This document shows, piece after piece, positions 48,129-58,108 of a stretch of DNA of 64,000 nucleotides (positions within the stretch are counted from its first letter, which is position 1; every line of letters begins with the position of its first letter). Source of the DNA: Paramacrobiotus metropolitanus (Eukaryota > Tardigrada > Eutardigrada > Parachela > Macrobiotidae). The position numbers and the translations under genes are program-made. The stretch lies in NCBI RefSeq assembly GCF_019649055.1, contig NW_026570229.1, positions 2,086,001-2,150,000 on the forward strand. The letters run 5' to 3'. The notes below the pieces were generated by a model. The model was given only the letters and a program-made list of their open reading frames with translations. It was not told the DNA's origin and did not search any database.

Positions 48129-50524
48129 TGCGCTAGCGGAACTTTCGCTGTCTCACCCGCGCGCTCGGTGCATATTCGGCAGTCCTTGGCGACCTGCTCG
48201 ATCTCCCTGTCCATCGATGGCCACCAACAGTAGCCCCGCGCTTCACCTTTCATTTTCCCGGCGCCCATGTGGGCTGCGTGTAGATGCTTCAGTATCCTGG
48301 GACGATACTTCTCGGGAATAACCGTGCGCGATCCCCAGCACACGCAGCCATTCAGCACGCTCAGCTCGTGCTGTACCTTCTTATACGGCCGAAGCCGATC
48401 GCTTACGGAGTCCGGCCAGCCGCGACTGATGCACTGGCGTACTTCCTGGAGCTCCGCATCGGCAGTCGTTTCCCTTGCGATGTCTTCCACTGACACGGGT
48501 ATGTTTTCGGCACTTTCCACATGCAGCGCGCTCACTACGTTATCCATTCCCAGGTTTGGGTATTTCTCCAGCTGCGTGGAGTGGAGCGGCAGTCGGCTGA
48601 GACCATCTGCTTGACCAAACTCCTCGGTGCGGCGGTACTCTATGGAAAAGCTGTATCCCATGAGCAACAACGCCCACCGCTGAAGACGATTGGCCGTGAC
48701 CACTGGGACACCTTTCCGCTTGCCGAAGACGCTCAATAACGGCTTGTGATCCGTTAACAGCGTAAACTCCCTGCCGGCCACGTACTGGTGGAATTTCTTA
48801 CAGCCGTAGACGAGCGCGAGTGCCTCTTTTTCAATTTGCCCGTAATTCTTTTCCGCCGCTGACAGACTCTTAGACGCGTGCGCGATCGGCCTTTCTGTTC
48901 CGTCGGGAAAACGGTGACACAGAACCGCTCCCAAACCATACTGCGACGCATCCGCTGCCAGCACCAGCGGCATTGCGGGATTAAAGTGCACCAGGAACGT
49001 TGCGTGGACGATTTCTTCCTTGAGTGCCTGAAACTGCTTCGCACACTCAGTCGTCCATTCCCATGGTGCGCCGGACTTTAATAGGCGGTGAAACTGACTG
49101 CACTTTGCGGACAGGTTCGGTACGAACTTGGCGTAGTGATTTACCATGCCCAGGTAAGCACGTAACTCACTGACGTTGGTGGGCATTTTCATGTCCACCA
49201 GTGCCTTCACACGATCCTGGGATATGTGTCGCCCGTGTCGGTCCACCACAAAACCCAGATACTCGACCGATTCCTGCATGAATCTGCACTTCGACAGTTT
49301 CACGCGAAGTCCGTACTTCTCCAGCCGTTCTAACACCGCTTCCAAGTTTCGCTGGTGTTCCTCGTCGGTCTTGCCCGTGACGATAATGTCGTCAATGTAC
49401 ACTGCCACGCCCTCGCAGCCTTGCAGTATGCGCTCAATGATCTGTTGGAATATGCTTGGTCCGCTTGCGACTCCAAACGGCAAACGGTTGTACCTGAACA
49501 GACCCTTATGCGTGTTGATGACAACAAGCTGCTTACTTTCGTCGTCCAGCTCTATTTGCGCATACGCTTCTGCCAGATCCAGGCTGCTGAACTTGTCGCC
49601 CCCGTTTAACTTGGCAAATAGTTCATCGGGAGTGGGCAGCGGATAGGTTTGCACGTCGAGCGAGTCATTCAATCCAGTGCTTAGGTCAGCGCACGTGCGG
49701 ATGTCTCCGGCTCGCTTCTGCGTTCCAACAATGGGTGCAGCCCAGTCCGCATGTTCCACAGGCGTGAGTATCCCTCTTTCCACCAAGCGGTCCAAATCTT
49801 TCTCCACTGCGTCCCGATAGGCGAACGGGACCGTTCGTGGCTTACAAAAGACCGGCTTCGCGCTTTCCTTTAGGTAGAGGTGAGCCTTAAACTCCTTGCA
49901 GTGCCCAAGTTCCTCGCGAAATACGCTGCTGTGGCGATCCAGGATGCTCTGGACAGTTGCGCGGGCGGTGACCTTTGACACCGAAAACACCTGCAGCTCT
50001 TTGAGACTTAAATGACTCAAATCTAGCGCTTTGATCCAGTCACGCCCCAGCACATCACCTCCACGGGCTACGACGACGACAGGCAGTGACTTCCTTGTCC
50101 GACCATATACCACCGGCATCGTTGCACTTCCGATCACCTGGATCGGATGGCCCGTGAAACTTCGTAGTGGTGTGGCATAAGGCGTCAGCTTCGGCGAGCC
50201 GATCTGTCTCCACGTGCTCGCCGTGATGATCGTCACACCCGATCCCGTATCCAACAGCATGGATACGCGGGCATCATTCAAGGTGATCGGTACCCGAATC
50301 GATCCACCCACTTCTTCACCGATAGCCAGGACGTCGAAGTCTTCCTGCACTGTCCACGTCCGACGGCCACCGCCGCCTCTGTCGCCCTTTGGCGGAGGCT
50401 TGCACGCCTTTGCGACGTGACCTTTCTTGCCGCACTTTCTGCACGTCGCTTCCTTCGCCCAGCAATCGGCCTTCACATGCCCTTTCCCGCCACACGCGTA
50501 GCATGCGCCGCTGCTGCCAGCCAT
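48008..50524 (-). CDS. Pol of the Ty3-type element: zinc knuckles, protease, RT, RNase H, integrase zinc finger
   Basis: 838-codon frame. Two CCHC knuckles (CYACGGKGHVKADC at 8-21 and CRKCGKKGHVAKAC at 28-41) are followed by the aspartic protease (LLDTGSG, 90-96). Reverse transcriptase follows with SLDLAEAYAQ and the YIDD active site (376-379), then RNase H (AADASQYGLG near 523; TDHKPL 591-596), then an HHCC finger near 745-785. The frame ends shortly after, where homology passes to the neighbouring integrase frame. Knuckles normally close Gag; their position in this frame implies a frame change just upstream. Confidence 0.93.
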   Translation of the reverse strand: MAGSSGACYACGGKGHVKADCWAKEATCRKCGKKGHVAKACKPPPKGDRGGGGRRTWTVQEDFDVLAIGEEVGGSIRVPITLNDARVSMLLDTGSGVTIITASTWRQIGSPKLTPYATPLRSFTGHPIQVIGSATMPVVYGRTRKSLPVVVVARGGDVLGRDWIKALDLSHLSLKELQVFSVSKVTARATVQSILDRHSSVFREELGHCKEFKAHLYLKESAKPVFCKPRTVPFAYRDAVEKDLDRLVERGILTPVEHADWAAPIVGTQKRAGDIRTCADLSTGLNDSLDVQTYPLPTPDELFAKLNGGDKFSSLDLAEAYAQIELDDESKQLVVINTHKGLFRYNRLPFGVASGPSIFQQIIERILQGCEGVAVYIDDIIVTGKTDEEHQRNLEAVLERLEKYGLRVKLSKCRFMQESVEYLGFVVDRHGRHISQDRVKALVDMKMPTNVSELRAYLGMVNHYAKFVPNLSAKCSQFHRLLKSGAPWEWTTECAKQFQALKEEIVHATFLVHFNPAMPLVLAADASQYGLGAVLCHRFPDGTERPIAHASKSLSAAEKNYGQIEKEALALVYGCKKFHQYVAGREFTLLTDHKPLLSVFGKRKGVPVVTANRLQRWALLLMGYSFSIEYRRTEEFGQADGLSRLPLHSTQLEKYPNLGMDNVVSALHVESAENIPVSVEDIARETTADAELQEVRQCISRGWPDSVSDRLRPYKKVQHELSVLNGCVCWGSRTVIPEKYRPRILKHLHAAHMGAGKMKGEARGYCWWPSMDREIEQVAKDCRICTERAGETAKVPLAQWPVPDAPGSVSTWTLPVHIGARCCLWLWTQCPNGRKWCK

Positions 50525-51231
50525 CTTGCCACTGTTGCCGTCACCACGCCCAGGTCGAGTACCACCGTTACGTCCTTCGGATGTGGCCCCGAACGTCCCT
50601 TCTGGCCGCCGTCGATCCTCGCCACTTCAGTAGTAGTGGCTGTCCGCTTCAGCTGCGCCAGCTCATACTGCTCTGCGATATCCAGCGCTTTCGCCAGAAT
50701 ATCGATTTCCTTGGTTCGCAAATGGCGCTGCGTCGCTTCATTTTGGACTCCGTTTAGGAAGGCCGCACGCATGTTCCCCTCCAACGCGTCCGCCGGAAAA
50801 GAACACAACACAGCCTTCCTCCGCAGCTTATTGGCAAAATCCAAAAGGGTTTCACCAACTTCCTGCTTCAGGAGGAAAAAGTTCGCCCATTCTGTTGACT
50901 GCAGTGTCTTCTTTACGTATGCATGCTCGAGATGGGCAATGACTTCATCCAGCTTTAGCTCTGCGGGATCTTGTGGCAGACACATGGCAAACAACATCTC
51001 ATGTGCTTCCACTCCTAGTGAGTCCAATAGCAGCCGCTTTTGATCGTCCTCCGCGGTGAGTTCCTGTATTTTGACATAATTGTTATAACGGGAACGCCAT
51101 GCTTTCCACACCATGGAGCCAGGCTCGAACTTGAGCAGCGTCGGGGATTCCTTTGCTTTTGCCATAGTAGACGGTCCGGACGTGGTCAACACGTTCGTGG
51201 TATAATCAATACCAATATCGTCCAGAGACAT
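50473..51231 (-). CDS. Gag of the Ty3-type element
   Basis: 252-codon frame starting 39 bp inside the 5' LTR boundary. It has the usual retrotransposon Gag fold signals (WKAWRSRYNNYV, ANFFLLKQEVGETLLDFANK, KLRRKAV, RAAFLNGV). The last 35-40 residues look out of frame: Gly/Arg-rich sequence leading to the knuckles continues instead in the pol frame. Pol lies in the -1 frame relative to Gag, so this could be either programmed frameshifting or a mutation. Confidence 0.85.
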   Translation of the reverse strand: MSLDDIGIDYTTNVLTTSGPSTMAKAKESPTLLKFEPGSMVWKAWRSRYNNYVKIQELTAEDDQKRLLLDSLGVEAHEMLFAMCLPQDPAELKLDEVIAHLEHAYVKKTLQSTEWANFFLLKQEVGETLLDFANKLRRKAVLCSFPADALEGNMRAAFLNGVQNEATQRHLRTKEIDILAKALDIAEQYELAQLKRTATTTEVARIDGGQKGRSGPHPKDVTVVLDLGVVTATVARWLAAAAHATRVAGKGM

Positions 51232-51247
51232 TCGTTGAATACCACAA

Positions 51248-51264
51248 AAATGGCCTTCACGCCA
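51248..51264 (-). other. Candidate primer-binding site
   Basis: Reads TGGCGTGAAGGCCATTT from about 5 nt after the 5' LTR end on the minus strand. It starts with TGG, as expected for pairing with a tRNA 3' CCA. The tRNA was not identified. Confidence 0.5.
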
Positions 51265-51269
51265 AGTTT

Positions 51270-51388
51270 TGTCACGTCTTTTACTTCCCTCATGTACTTA
51301 CTGATTCTGTATATGACAACATCATATCATCGGGTAATATAAAGTCATAAGTACAACATATCGTTGCTATGCTACAGACACACTGACA
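51270..51388 (-). repeat. 5' LTR of the Ty3-type element
   Basis: 119 bp, identical by eye to the 3' LTR; flanked by the TATAT duplication. Confidence 0.95.
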
Positions 51389-51475
51389 TATATATACAAG
51401 TATATATTACGCGTATATATACATACAAGTATATTTTTATATATACAAGTTTTTTATATACACAAATGATTTATT
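51389..51475. repeat. TATATACAAG-type simple repeat
   Basis: Degenerate AT repeat that includes the right copy of the element's target duplication. It is the likely insertion target. Confidence 0.6.
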
Positions 51476-51584
51476 TAACATTTTCATTTTTTTACATATT
51501 ATTTTCAGTGGTGTATATTTTTACTTAGATTAATATATCCAATTCTTTGAAGCACAAAAAAATTTATTTTAAAAAAATTATAAA

Positions 51585-51736
51585 TATTACTGTATTTTCA
51601 CAAGTTTAAGGAACATGGTGGGGGCGTGGCCAGCGCAGCCGGACCGTCGGTCGGCTTTGATCTCAAAGGGACCGACAACTCGTGTGCGCGGCCCGGCCCC
51701 TGGAGCGTTCCTTAAACTTGTGAAAATACAGTAATA
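51585..51736. mobile_element. 152-bp foldback (MITE-like) element
   Basis: Perfect 30-bp inverted arms (51585-51614 and 51707-51736; inner end CAAGTTTAAGGAAC) around a GC-rich 92-bp core containing GGGGGCGTGGCC. No coding capacity. Could be a miniature transposon or a stem-loop RNA. Confidence 0.7.
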
Positions 51737-51883
51737 GTAGAATTAAAATGGAAGCGCTGGGAAATGTCGAACACTTTTGCCATGCGCGTTTAACGGCGGT
51801 TTTCCAGCTGGCTGCATAAAAAATTAATCCAATTTGTACGGGCACATTTTAGCGGCACTCCCTAATTTCTGCGTATTTTACAG

Positions 51884-54188
51884 TCCCCAAGGCGCTCTCC
51901 TCCGACCCTGCTCGCCCTCCTCCCCCAGCAACCGCAACCGGCAGCTGCACTTCCACGTCAGCACCCAGACGACAAGCGGCGCGGGTGTCGTCGTGGTGCC
52001 CACGGCCAGCACCAGCCATTCCCACTCGCATCCCCTCATCTCCATCCTCCCCACCTCGGTGACCCTCCAGTCCATTCCGCGTTCTCACAGCGGCCAGTAC
52101 TACGCGCCGTCGGCCGCCATCCTTCTGCACCCGGATCCGCGACAGAACCCCCCACCCTCCATCCTCATCCTCCCGGGATCGGCGCGCAGTCGTATCCGGG
52201 AACACCAGAGCGCGCTCAATAGCGCCAAATCCACAGCGGAAGCCGGACAGGTAAATAGCGGCGCTATTGGTGGCCAGTGGTTTCTTAGGTTTCTTGGGTT
52301 TCTTATATTTCCGAGCTGCCATTAAATTCTGAATCTATATACAGCAATAGTCAACAAGGACCTTCACTGACTCGCCGTTTGTTAGGTTTCTTACATTTTC
52401 GAGGTGCCATTAAATGATGAATTTATGCTAAAGTCACTTCCGGCCTTCACTGACTCGCCGTGTCTTAGATTTCTAGGGTTTCTTAAATTTTGCCGGGATT
52501 AATTAAGAATTTATGTAAAGGTCACCGGGGACCTTCTCTGATTCGCGGTTTCTTAGGTTTCTTGGTTTTCTTAGATTATCGGTTCCATTAAATTTATGTA
52601 AAGATCAAGAATCACATCCGGGTACCAGTGGTCGTCTACTGGATTTCTTAAATTTTCAGGAAAGTATGTGTAAATTGCTAGCTTTATACAAAGATCAGCG
52701 ATGACTTCCGGTGATCAGGGGTTTCCCAAGTTTTTACGTTTGCGAAGTCGTTGATAGAACGTTGTATGTAAAGGTCACTGAGGACTTCCCTTGACCAGCT
52801 CTTTCTTAATTTAGTCAGGTTTCTAATGCTACTGGTGTCGTTAAAATATGCACATTTGTGTAAAGGTCACCAAGGAGTCACCTCCGCGCAGCGCACGCAG
52901 TAACGGGAAAATGGCGGCGGCCGTAGCCAGTCCGGGATCGTCGACGCATACGCCGCAGCACCACTCAGCCGGCTACTACAGTCAGACGCTGTCGCATCAG
53001 ACGCACTTCCACTACAGCGACCGCGCGGCGTCACCCACGGTGCAAGTGACCACCGCTAACGGTGTCGGTCAGCACTTTACGCCGCCGCGGCTCATCCCGC
53101 AGACGGTCACCAGCGGACAGAACGTGATCCAGATACGCACGGTCCAGAAACCCATTGAAGCGTACGTACACACCATCCCACCAAAAAACATACTCACTAT
53201 TACTTATTAGCTAATTTACTTTTTATTACCGCACATATGCAGTAAATTCTCAATCAAAGTTCATAGTACGAGAATTATTATTTATGGAAATTAATATTTA
53301 CATTATTTATTACTTATAATGGTAACTGTTATTGTTTACATTATTTACTAATTCTCGGATTAATATTAAGAAAATCGATTTGTTGTCGTTCTTTAATTTC
53401 ATTTATCGGCGACCCGGAAGTGAACTTTTCAATAAATAAAATTGCCAATTTCGAGCTTTCTGCGTCACTAATATAAGCCGGTTTTCAAACGAAGTCGATT
53501 ACAAGTGCCTCTTGAGACTTAGTTACATAACTCCAGGGTTGAATTGCCAGTAAAGTGTTCCACAACCGGAAATTCTTAACATTCCACAATGATTTGCAGT
53601 TTATTGGTGGACGGCGACAACCCCTTCAAACCGGAAGGCAAACTGTACAAGGAGGCCGAAGACGAGATCCAGCAGTACATTCGCCCGCTGTCCGCCGCGC
53701 CCAGTCCCTTGCCCAACGAACCCGAACCCCATCTGGACCCCGTGGAGCTGGACAAGGAGTTCCCGCTCCTGGTCCACCACCACCACGCCCACCCACACCA
53801 CCACGACAACCAGCACGTCATCCAGCCGCAGACCAGCACCTCCGGCTCCAGCACCAAGGAGGACCGCTCCAAGTCCACCTCCTCGACCTCCTCGGCCGGT
53901 CCGCCGGGTCCCGAGGTCCCCGCCACGCCGGACAGCGACACCGGGAAGGAGAACGTGGCGCCGGTGGTCACGCCGCCGCCGACGGTGGTGCGGGACGTGG
54001 TGGACCAGCGCCCCACCGAGGGGAAGACCATCGTCCGGGACGTCGAACCCGCGCATCCCCGGGAGGTGGAACGGGAACGCGGGGAACCCTCCAGCAACGG
54101 GAAGGGCTCCAAGAAGGACGCCAAGAAGGAGAAGAAGAAGAGAAAGCCGGTGGGATGCGGCGGGGATAAAAGCTGCTCCATTATGTAG
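51884..54188 (+). CDS. 3' part of a gene for a CaaX-box protein, low complexity and His-rich
   Basis: Three exons, 51884-52250, 52875-53161 and 53600-54188, joined in phase. They give the last 413 residues. The first begins in mid-codon after a strong acceptor, so upstream exons exist, perhaps left of the retrotransposon. Exon 1 is Ser/Pro/Thr-rich and exon 2 His/Thr/Gln-rich. Exon 3 opens with a charged block (LLVDGDNPFKPEGKLYKEAE), then His-rich and Ser/Pro-rich linkers. It ends in a polybasic tract (KKDAKKEKKKRKP) and CSIM. A basic stretch plus a Met-ending CaaX box predicts farnesylation and attachment to the inner plasma membrane. Paralemmin-type proteins share this tail architecture, but I see no coiled coil and do not claim that family. 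The 52.3-52.9 kb intron is a tandem repeat. Confidence 0.7.
52275..52870. repeat. Intronic tandem repeat combining TTTCTTAG runs and AAAGGTCAC motifs
   Basis: Six or so degenerate units of about 85-105 bp. Each has a TTTCTTAGG-type run, a GCCATTAAAT-like segment and TGTAAAGGTCAC followed by ACTTCC or CCTTC. The last unit ends where the next exon begins, so the exon's acceptor may derive from the repeat (GTAAAGGTCACCAAG). Confidence 0.65.
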
Positions 54189-54773
54189 TGCCGGATACTT
54201 CCCATATAAACATGCATCATTATATATACATGCAAATTGAAGTTTCTTTGATAGACGTTTTAGTTTGACAGCCATTTTAGATTTAATTATTCTTTACAAT
54301 TTTTTGTTTTGTTATTTGCGTGCCGTGCGACAATAGTTTTTTGACATATAATAGTGTGATGTGCGAAGATGTTAGTTTAACTGGCACCGGCTTTTTGTGG
54401 AGACATTGGACTAGTCAGTTGTTGATTTGGCGGGTTCTCGTACCGGTTTTCACGTTTTTAATTTTTATGCACGGCGGCTACGGTTTGCACATTCTACTGC
54501 ACGGTTATTTTTTTCTATGGTAGAGTTCCTGTGTCTTCTGTTCAGTATCTAATCCGATGCAATGCGCGCTTTTGTACTTCTACTGTTATTACCATATGTA
54601 GTCATTCGGGACTAGCTGCAGTCACTGTGCCAAGTACGAGTACCTCAACAAAACGATTTATTTAATATTTATGACTCCAGTTCTCTGTAATGCGCAAAAG
54701 TCGCGGTTTTATATAAAAAAGGAATTCATTTAGGATTGTATCTGTATGCATGCTGGTCCATACGGACATACCA

Positions 54774-54860
54774 AACATCCAAGTACTAACCGGGCCCGAC
54801 GTAGGTTATCTTCCGAGATCGAACGGGATCGGGAGTTTTCTACGTGGTATGGTCGTAGAC
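54774..54860 (-). pseudogene. 3'-truncated 5S rRNA gene
   Basis: The minus strand keeps the first 85 or so nucleotides of the 5S gene, including most of the internal promoter, but the last 30-odd nucleotides are replaced by unrelated sequence. It lies 284 bp from the intact copy at 55.0 kb. Confidence 0.9.
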
Positions 54861-55025
54861 GATTGCTCAGATATTTATGGCGCCGGTTGTGATATCAAGT
54901 CAACCCGGCACAATTATTAACGTCATTTAATTGTATACATTGGCGTGAATATAATTGACAAACATAAATAAAATAAGTTTAGTTAGCTAAACAGGCCAAA
55001 AAGCCGTCTAGTTAAAAAGGCAAAA

Positions 55026-55144
55026 AGTCTACAACACCCGCTGTTCCCAAGCGGTCACCCATCCAAGTACTAACTGGGCCCAACGTAGGTTATCTTCCGA
55101 GATCGAACGAGATCGGGAGTTTTCTACGTGGTATGGTCGTAGAC
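55026..55144 (-). rRNA. 5S rRNA gene, slightly diverged
   Basis: 119 nt with helix I ends and T-run. It differs from the common type at several sites (for example CCCGCTGTT, AACTGGGCCCAACG and GAACGAGATC on the plus strand), so it may be drifting. Confidence 0.88.
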
Positions 55145-55644
55145 GAATGCTAAGGTTTTTACGAGTATAAATATAACGCCGGTTGTGATGTCGAGTCTAA
55201 TCAGCAGCATTTGAAAATCATTTATTTTAATTTTGTGCCTGTTGCTGTAATGGGTTCGTTGTTAATTGAGTACTTCAGTAGAACTCTTAAAAATCTGACA
55301 TCAACACTATCTCAGCCAGTGTTGCTTTCATACTCACACTTCTATTCACATTAATATACTCGTAATATTGCAGATTTTTTGGAATTTATTTTGGTAATTT
55401 ACCATAATAAAACCAATGCACGCTGAATGGTACGCACCACCGAGGAAAAGACAAAAATTCTGCAATATGCAGCAACTGTACACTGATACATTTCCGTATC
55501 CCGAAAACTTCTAACCGTAAGGTCCAGAACAGCATTGACGTGCAAGTATTACTGAATTAAAGCAAAATGAATTAACCCCGCATAATCACACCGAATGCTA
55601 TTTATCTGTACATCACACATTAGCGTCGTTGGTGTCCCATACAA

Positions 55645-55863
55645 TTACGTCATAACCACGCTGATGTTTTCGTCGGGTGATGCTGCTTCTTCGTCGTTCG
55701 GACGCTCCCCACGATCCATATGCGGCATCACGGCGTCCATTGCGTGACCGATGGTCTCCCGGATAGACTGGATGGGATGATCCCAGAAGCTCTCCTCCGA
55801 TGTTGTGGAGGCGCGGCGTAAATCGTCCCGCTCGTTGATATTAACTCGTGCATCCCGGTCCAT
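55645..55863 (-). CDS. Hypothetical 72-residue hydrophilic protein
   Basis: ATG-initiated frame with acidic/basic composition (MDRDARVNINERDDLRRAST), an amphipathic middle (SFWDHPIQSIRETIGHAMDA) and an acidic tail ending SVVMT. A CTTATAAG motif lies about 25 bp upstream on the minus strand and could be a TATA box. Codon usage looks coding, but no family is recognised. It could equally be the first or only exon of a small gene. Confidence 0.4.
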   Translation of the reverse strand: MDRDARVNINERDDLRRASTTSEESFWDHPIQSIRETIGHAMDAVMPHMDRGERPNDEEAASPDENISVVMT

Positions 55864-57020
55864 TGTGATTCTACGTTAAACCATCTTATAAGCAACGAAT
55901 AAAAGTATAATTATTACGCCTCGTTTAATTTTACGTATATAGCTAGATTTTTGTGTATATTACGGCATTCAGTTCTCAAACTGTCTTATACATTTAGGTA
56001 CTTACGATTTCTTTTCAACCGATATTCCAAGGTAATAAGAACTGTTCCAAGTTCGAATAAAGGCTATTTGCAAGTTGAGACTGTAGCTTATTGCACTGTA
56101 GTTAAAGTTAAACAAATTTCAAACGTTTGTGAAATGAGACTAGTTACGGAGAACGCACTGCCAAAGAATATTATTCCCGGAGTCAGCAACACACAAACGA
56201 GTATACGTCTTGTGATGCATCAAAACATTCTGGAAAGTTCCCACGCGGCGCAGTACCGACCGAAAACGTCATTCTGGTCGTACTTTGCCGGCTGCCGCGG
56301 TGCAATATATGCAATCGATACCTATTACTTCAGCTGGTTCCAGGAAGAGAGTTTCGCGCAAACGCGGTAAGTACGCGTACCGTGTTTACATTGATTTGTA
56401 AATTTAGCCGCTCATATGATTTCAATGTCACGTCAAGAACGCCACCTGTGTAGATAAGCAATAAAGTGCAGCCAGCGGATAGCGGTGTCTAGCTCTGATG
56501 CAGTCGTGTGGTTATGATAATGTGATGCAATGCTATATACGCCGTCGGTGCATGTGCCCGATAATTGTTTTACTTAAACTAAAACGTTTATAATTTCGTC
56601 GGGAATTCGTTATATTAGCAAGATCGCCTGTGTTACACTATACAGCATCAGATATTAAGAATATCTTAATAAAAATACAGCATTCTGCAAATACATCTCT
56701 AAAGTGCAACGAAGTGCGAAGAGTACCGATTATTTTGATACAAGTACTAATGCATTTAAGCAAAAAAGCAACAACTTCAACAAAATTTTTAAAAAACATA
56801 ATACTGATAATTATTATTCACCAGTGCACATACGAATATTAAATTTGATCAGACCGCATGATTGTGCAACTTGTGCGCCAATCATGATGTGCCATATCAA
56901 AAACAAACTCACGGTACCGTTGCAAAATCCAGCGGCATTATTTATCAAGAAGGGGAAAAAGTGGTGTTGGTACCGGCTTGGTTGGGTATCCCAACCGGCG
57001 TTATAAATATCTAAGCATTC

Positions 57021-57139
57021 GTCTACGACCATACCACGTAGAAAACTCCCGATCCCGTTCGATCTCGGAAGATAACCTACGTCGGGCCCGGTTAGTACTT
57101 GGATGGGTGACCGCTTGGGAACACCGGGTGTTGTAGACT
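57021..57139 (+). rRNA. 5S rRNA gene, right cluster copy 1
   Basis: 119 nt, common sequence type, intact C-box and T-run. First of three copies at an exact 284-bp period. Confidence 0.95.
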
Positions 57140-57304
57140 TTTTGCCTTTTAAATAGACGGCTTTTTGGTTTAATAGCAAACTATATTTATTTTATTTATA
57201 TTTTGTTAATTATTCACCCAAATGTATTTAATTAAAATGGCTTTTTATTAATTGTGCCGGGTTGATTCGGCATCAGAAGCGGCATTACAAATATCTATGC
57301 ATTT

Positions 57305-57423
57305 GTCTACGACCATACCACGTAGAAAACTCCCGATCCCGTTCGATCTCGGAAGATAACCTACGTCGGGCCCGGTTAGTACTTGGATGGGTGACCGCTT
57401 GGGAACACCGGGTGTTGTAGACT
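57305..57423 (+). rRNA. 5S rRNA gene, right cluster copy 2
   Basis: 119 nt, same type as copy 1. The following spacer (TTTTTGCCTTTTAAATAGAC and onward) is almost identical to that of copy 1. Confidence 0.95.
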
Positions 57424-57588
57424 TTTTGCCTTTTAAATAGACGGCTTTTTGGTTTAATAGCAAACTATATTTATTTTATTTATATTTTGTTAATTATTCA
57501 CACAAATGTGTTTAATTAAAATGGCTTTTTATTAATTGTGCCGGGCTGATTCGGCATCAGAACCGGCATTACAAATATCTATGCATTT

Positions 57589-57707
57589 GTCTACGACCAT
57601 ACCACGTAGAAAACTCCCGATCCCGTTCGATCCCGGAAGATAACCTCCATCGGGCCCGATTAGTACTTGGATGGGTGACCGCTTGGGAACACCGGGTGTT
57701 GCAGACT
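57589..57707 (+). rRNA. 5S rRNA gene, right cluster copy 3 (diverged)
   Basis: 119 nt with several changes (GATCCCGGAAG, CCTCCATCGG, CCGATTAG, TTGCAGAC), some of them in the internal promoter. The terminal helix has one mismatch. It may be non-functional. Confidence 0.85.
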
Positions 57708-58108
57708 TTTTGCCTTTTTAACTACTCAGTAGAGTTCTTTGCTCTCAGGTAGATGCGGAATTTTACTCATAATTGTTTTGCGGAAGTTGTAGGTTCGAAA
57801 CTCAGAAATCTTGCCAACTGTGAAGTGGAAAATTAGTCATTTAACCCAATGTGATCGTGTCGTTCATTAACGCTGCAACCGCAAATATACTGAACCAGGA
57901 TGTTTGACGTTGGCGAATGATGCTGCTCATCATTCAATATTAAATCGATCTGCCGCAAACCGATTATTATAACTAAGTACAGACTATATAATACTTGTGC
58001 AGAAACAGACAAAAGCTTTTTTTCACCGTCGGATCGACCAAACGCAAATTGCACATCGGTGAGCTAGACGCTGACCCAAGCAGCAAAATTTTATTCCCCT
58101 GTGCAGAA

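Larger units (their letters stand above)
46880..51388 (-). mobile_element. Complete Ty3-type LTR retrotransposon, 4,509 bp
   Basis: Bounded by two identical 119-bp LTRs (TGTCA...TGACA) and flanked by a TATAT duplication on both sides (46875-46879 and 51389-51393). Reading on the minus strand the order is LTR, primer-binding site, gag, protease, RT, RNase H, integrase, polypurine tract, LTR. Domain order (RT before integrase) places it in the Ty3 group; the YIDDIIVTG box and tandem zinc knuckles suggest the Mag-like branch. No envelope gene or chromodomain is seen. Two frame changes interrupt it, one late in gag and one inside integrase. It probably inserted recently, and perhaps within an intron of the gene at 51.9-54.2 kb. 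Confidence 0.95.

Noticed and set aside
53555-54275. 200-residue frames on both strands over the CaaX exon
   Set aside because: Shadows of the GC-rich exon. Only the frame continuing from the upstream exon in phase and ending in a polybasic CaaX tail is coherent.
56134-56369. Frame ending at a GTAAGT donor, possible first exon
   Set aside because: No downstream exon, family or signal peptide could be found to support it.
57780-57810. GGTTCGAAACTC resembling a tRNA T-arm
   Set aside because: No matching acceptor stem, D-arm or anticodon arm could be placed around it.
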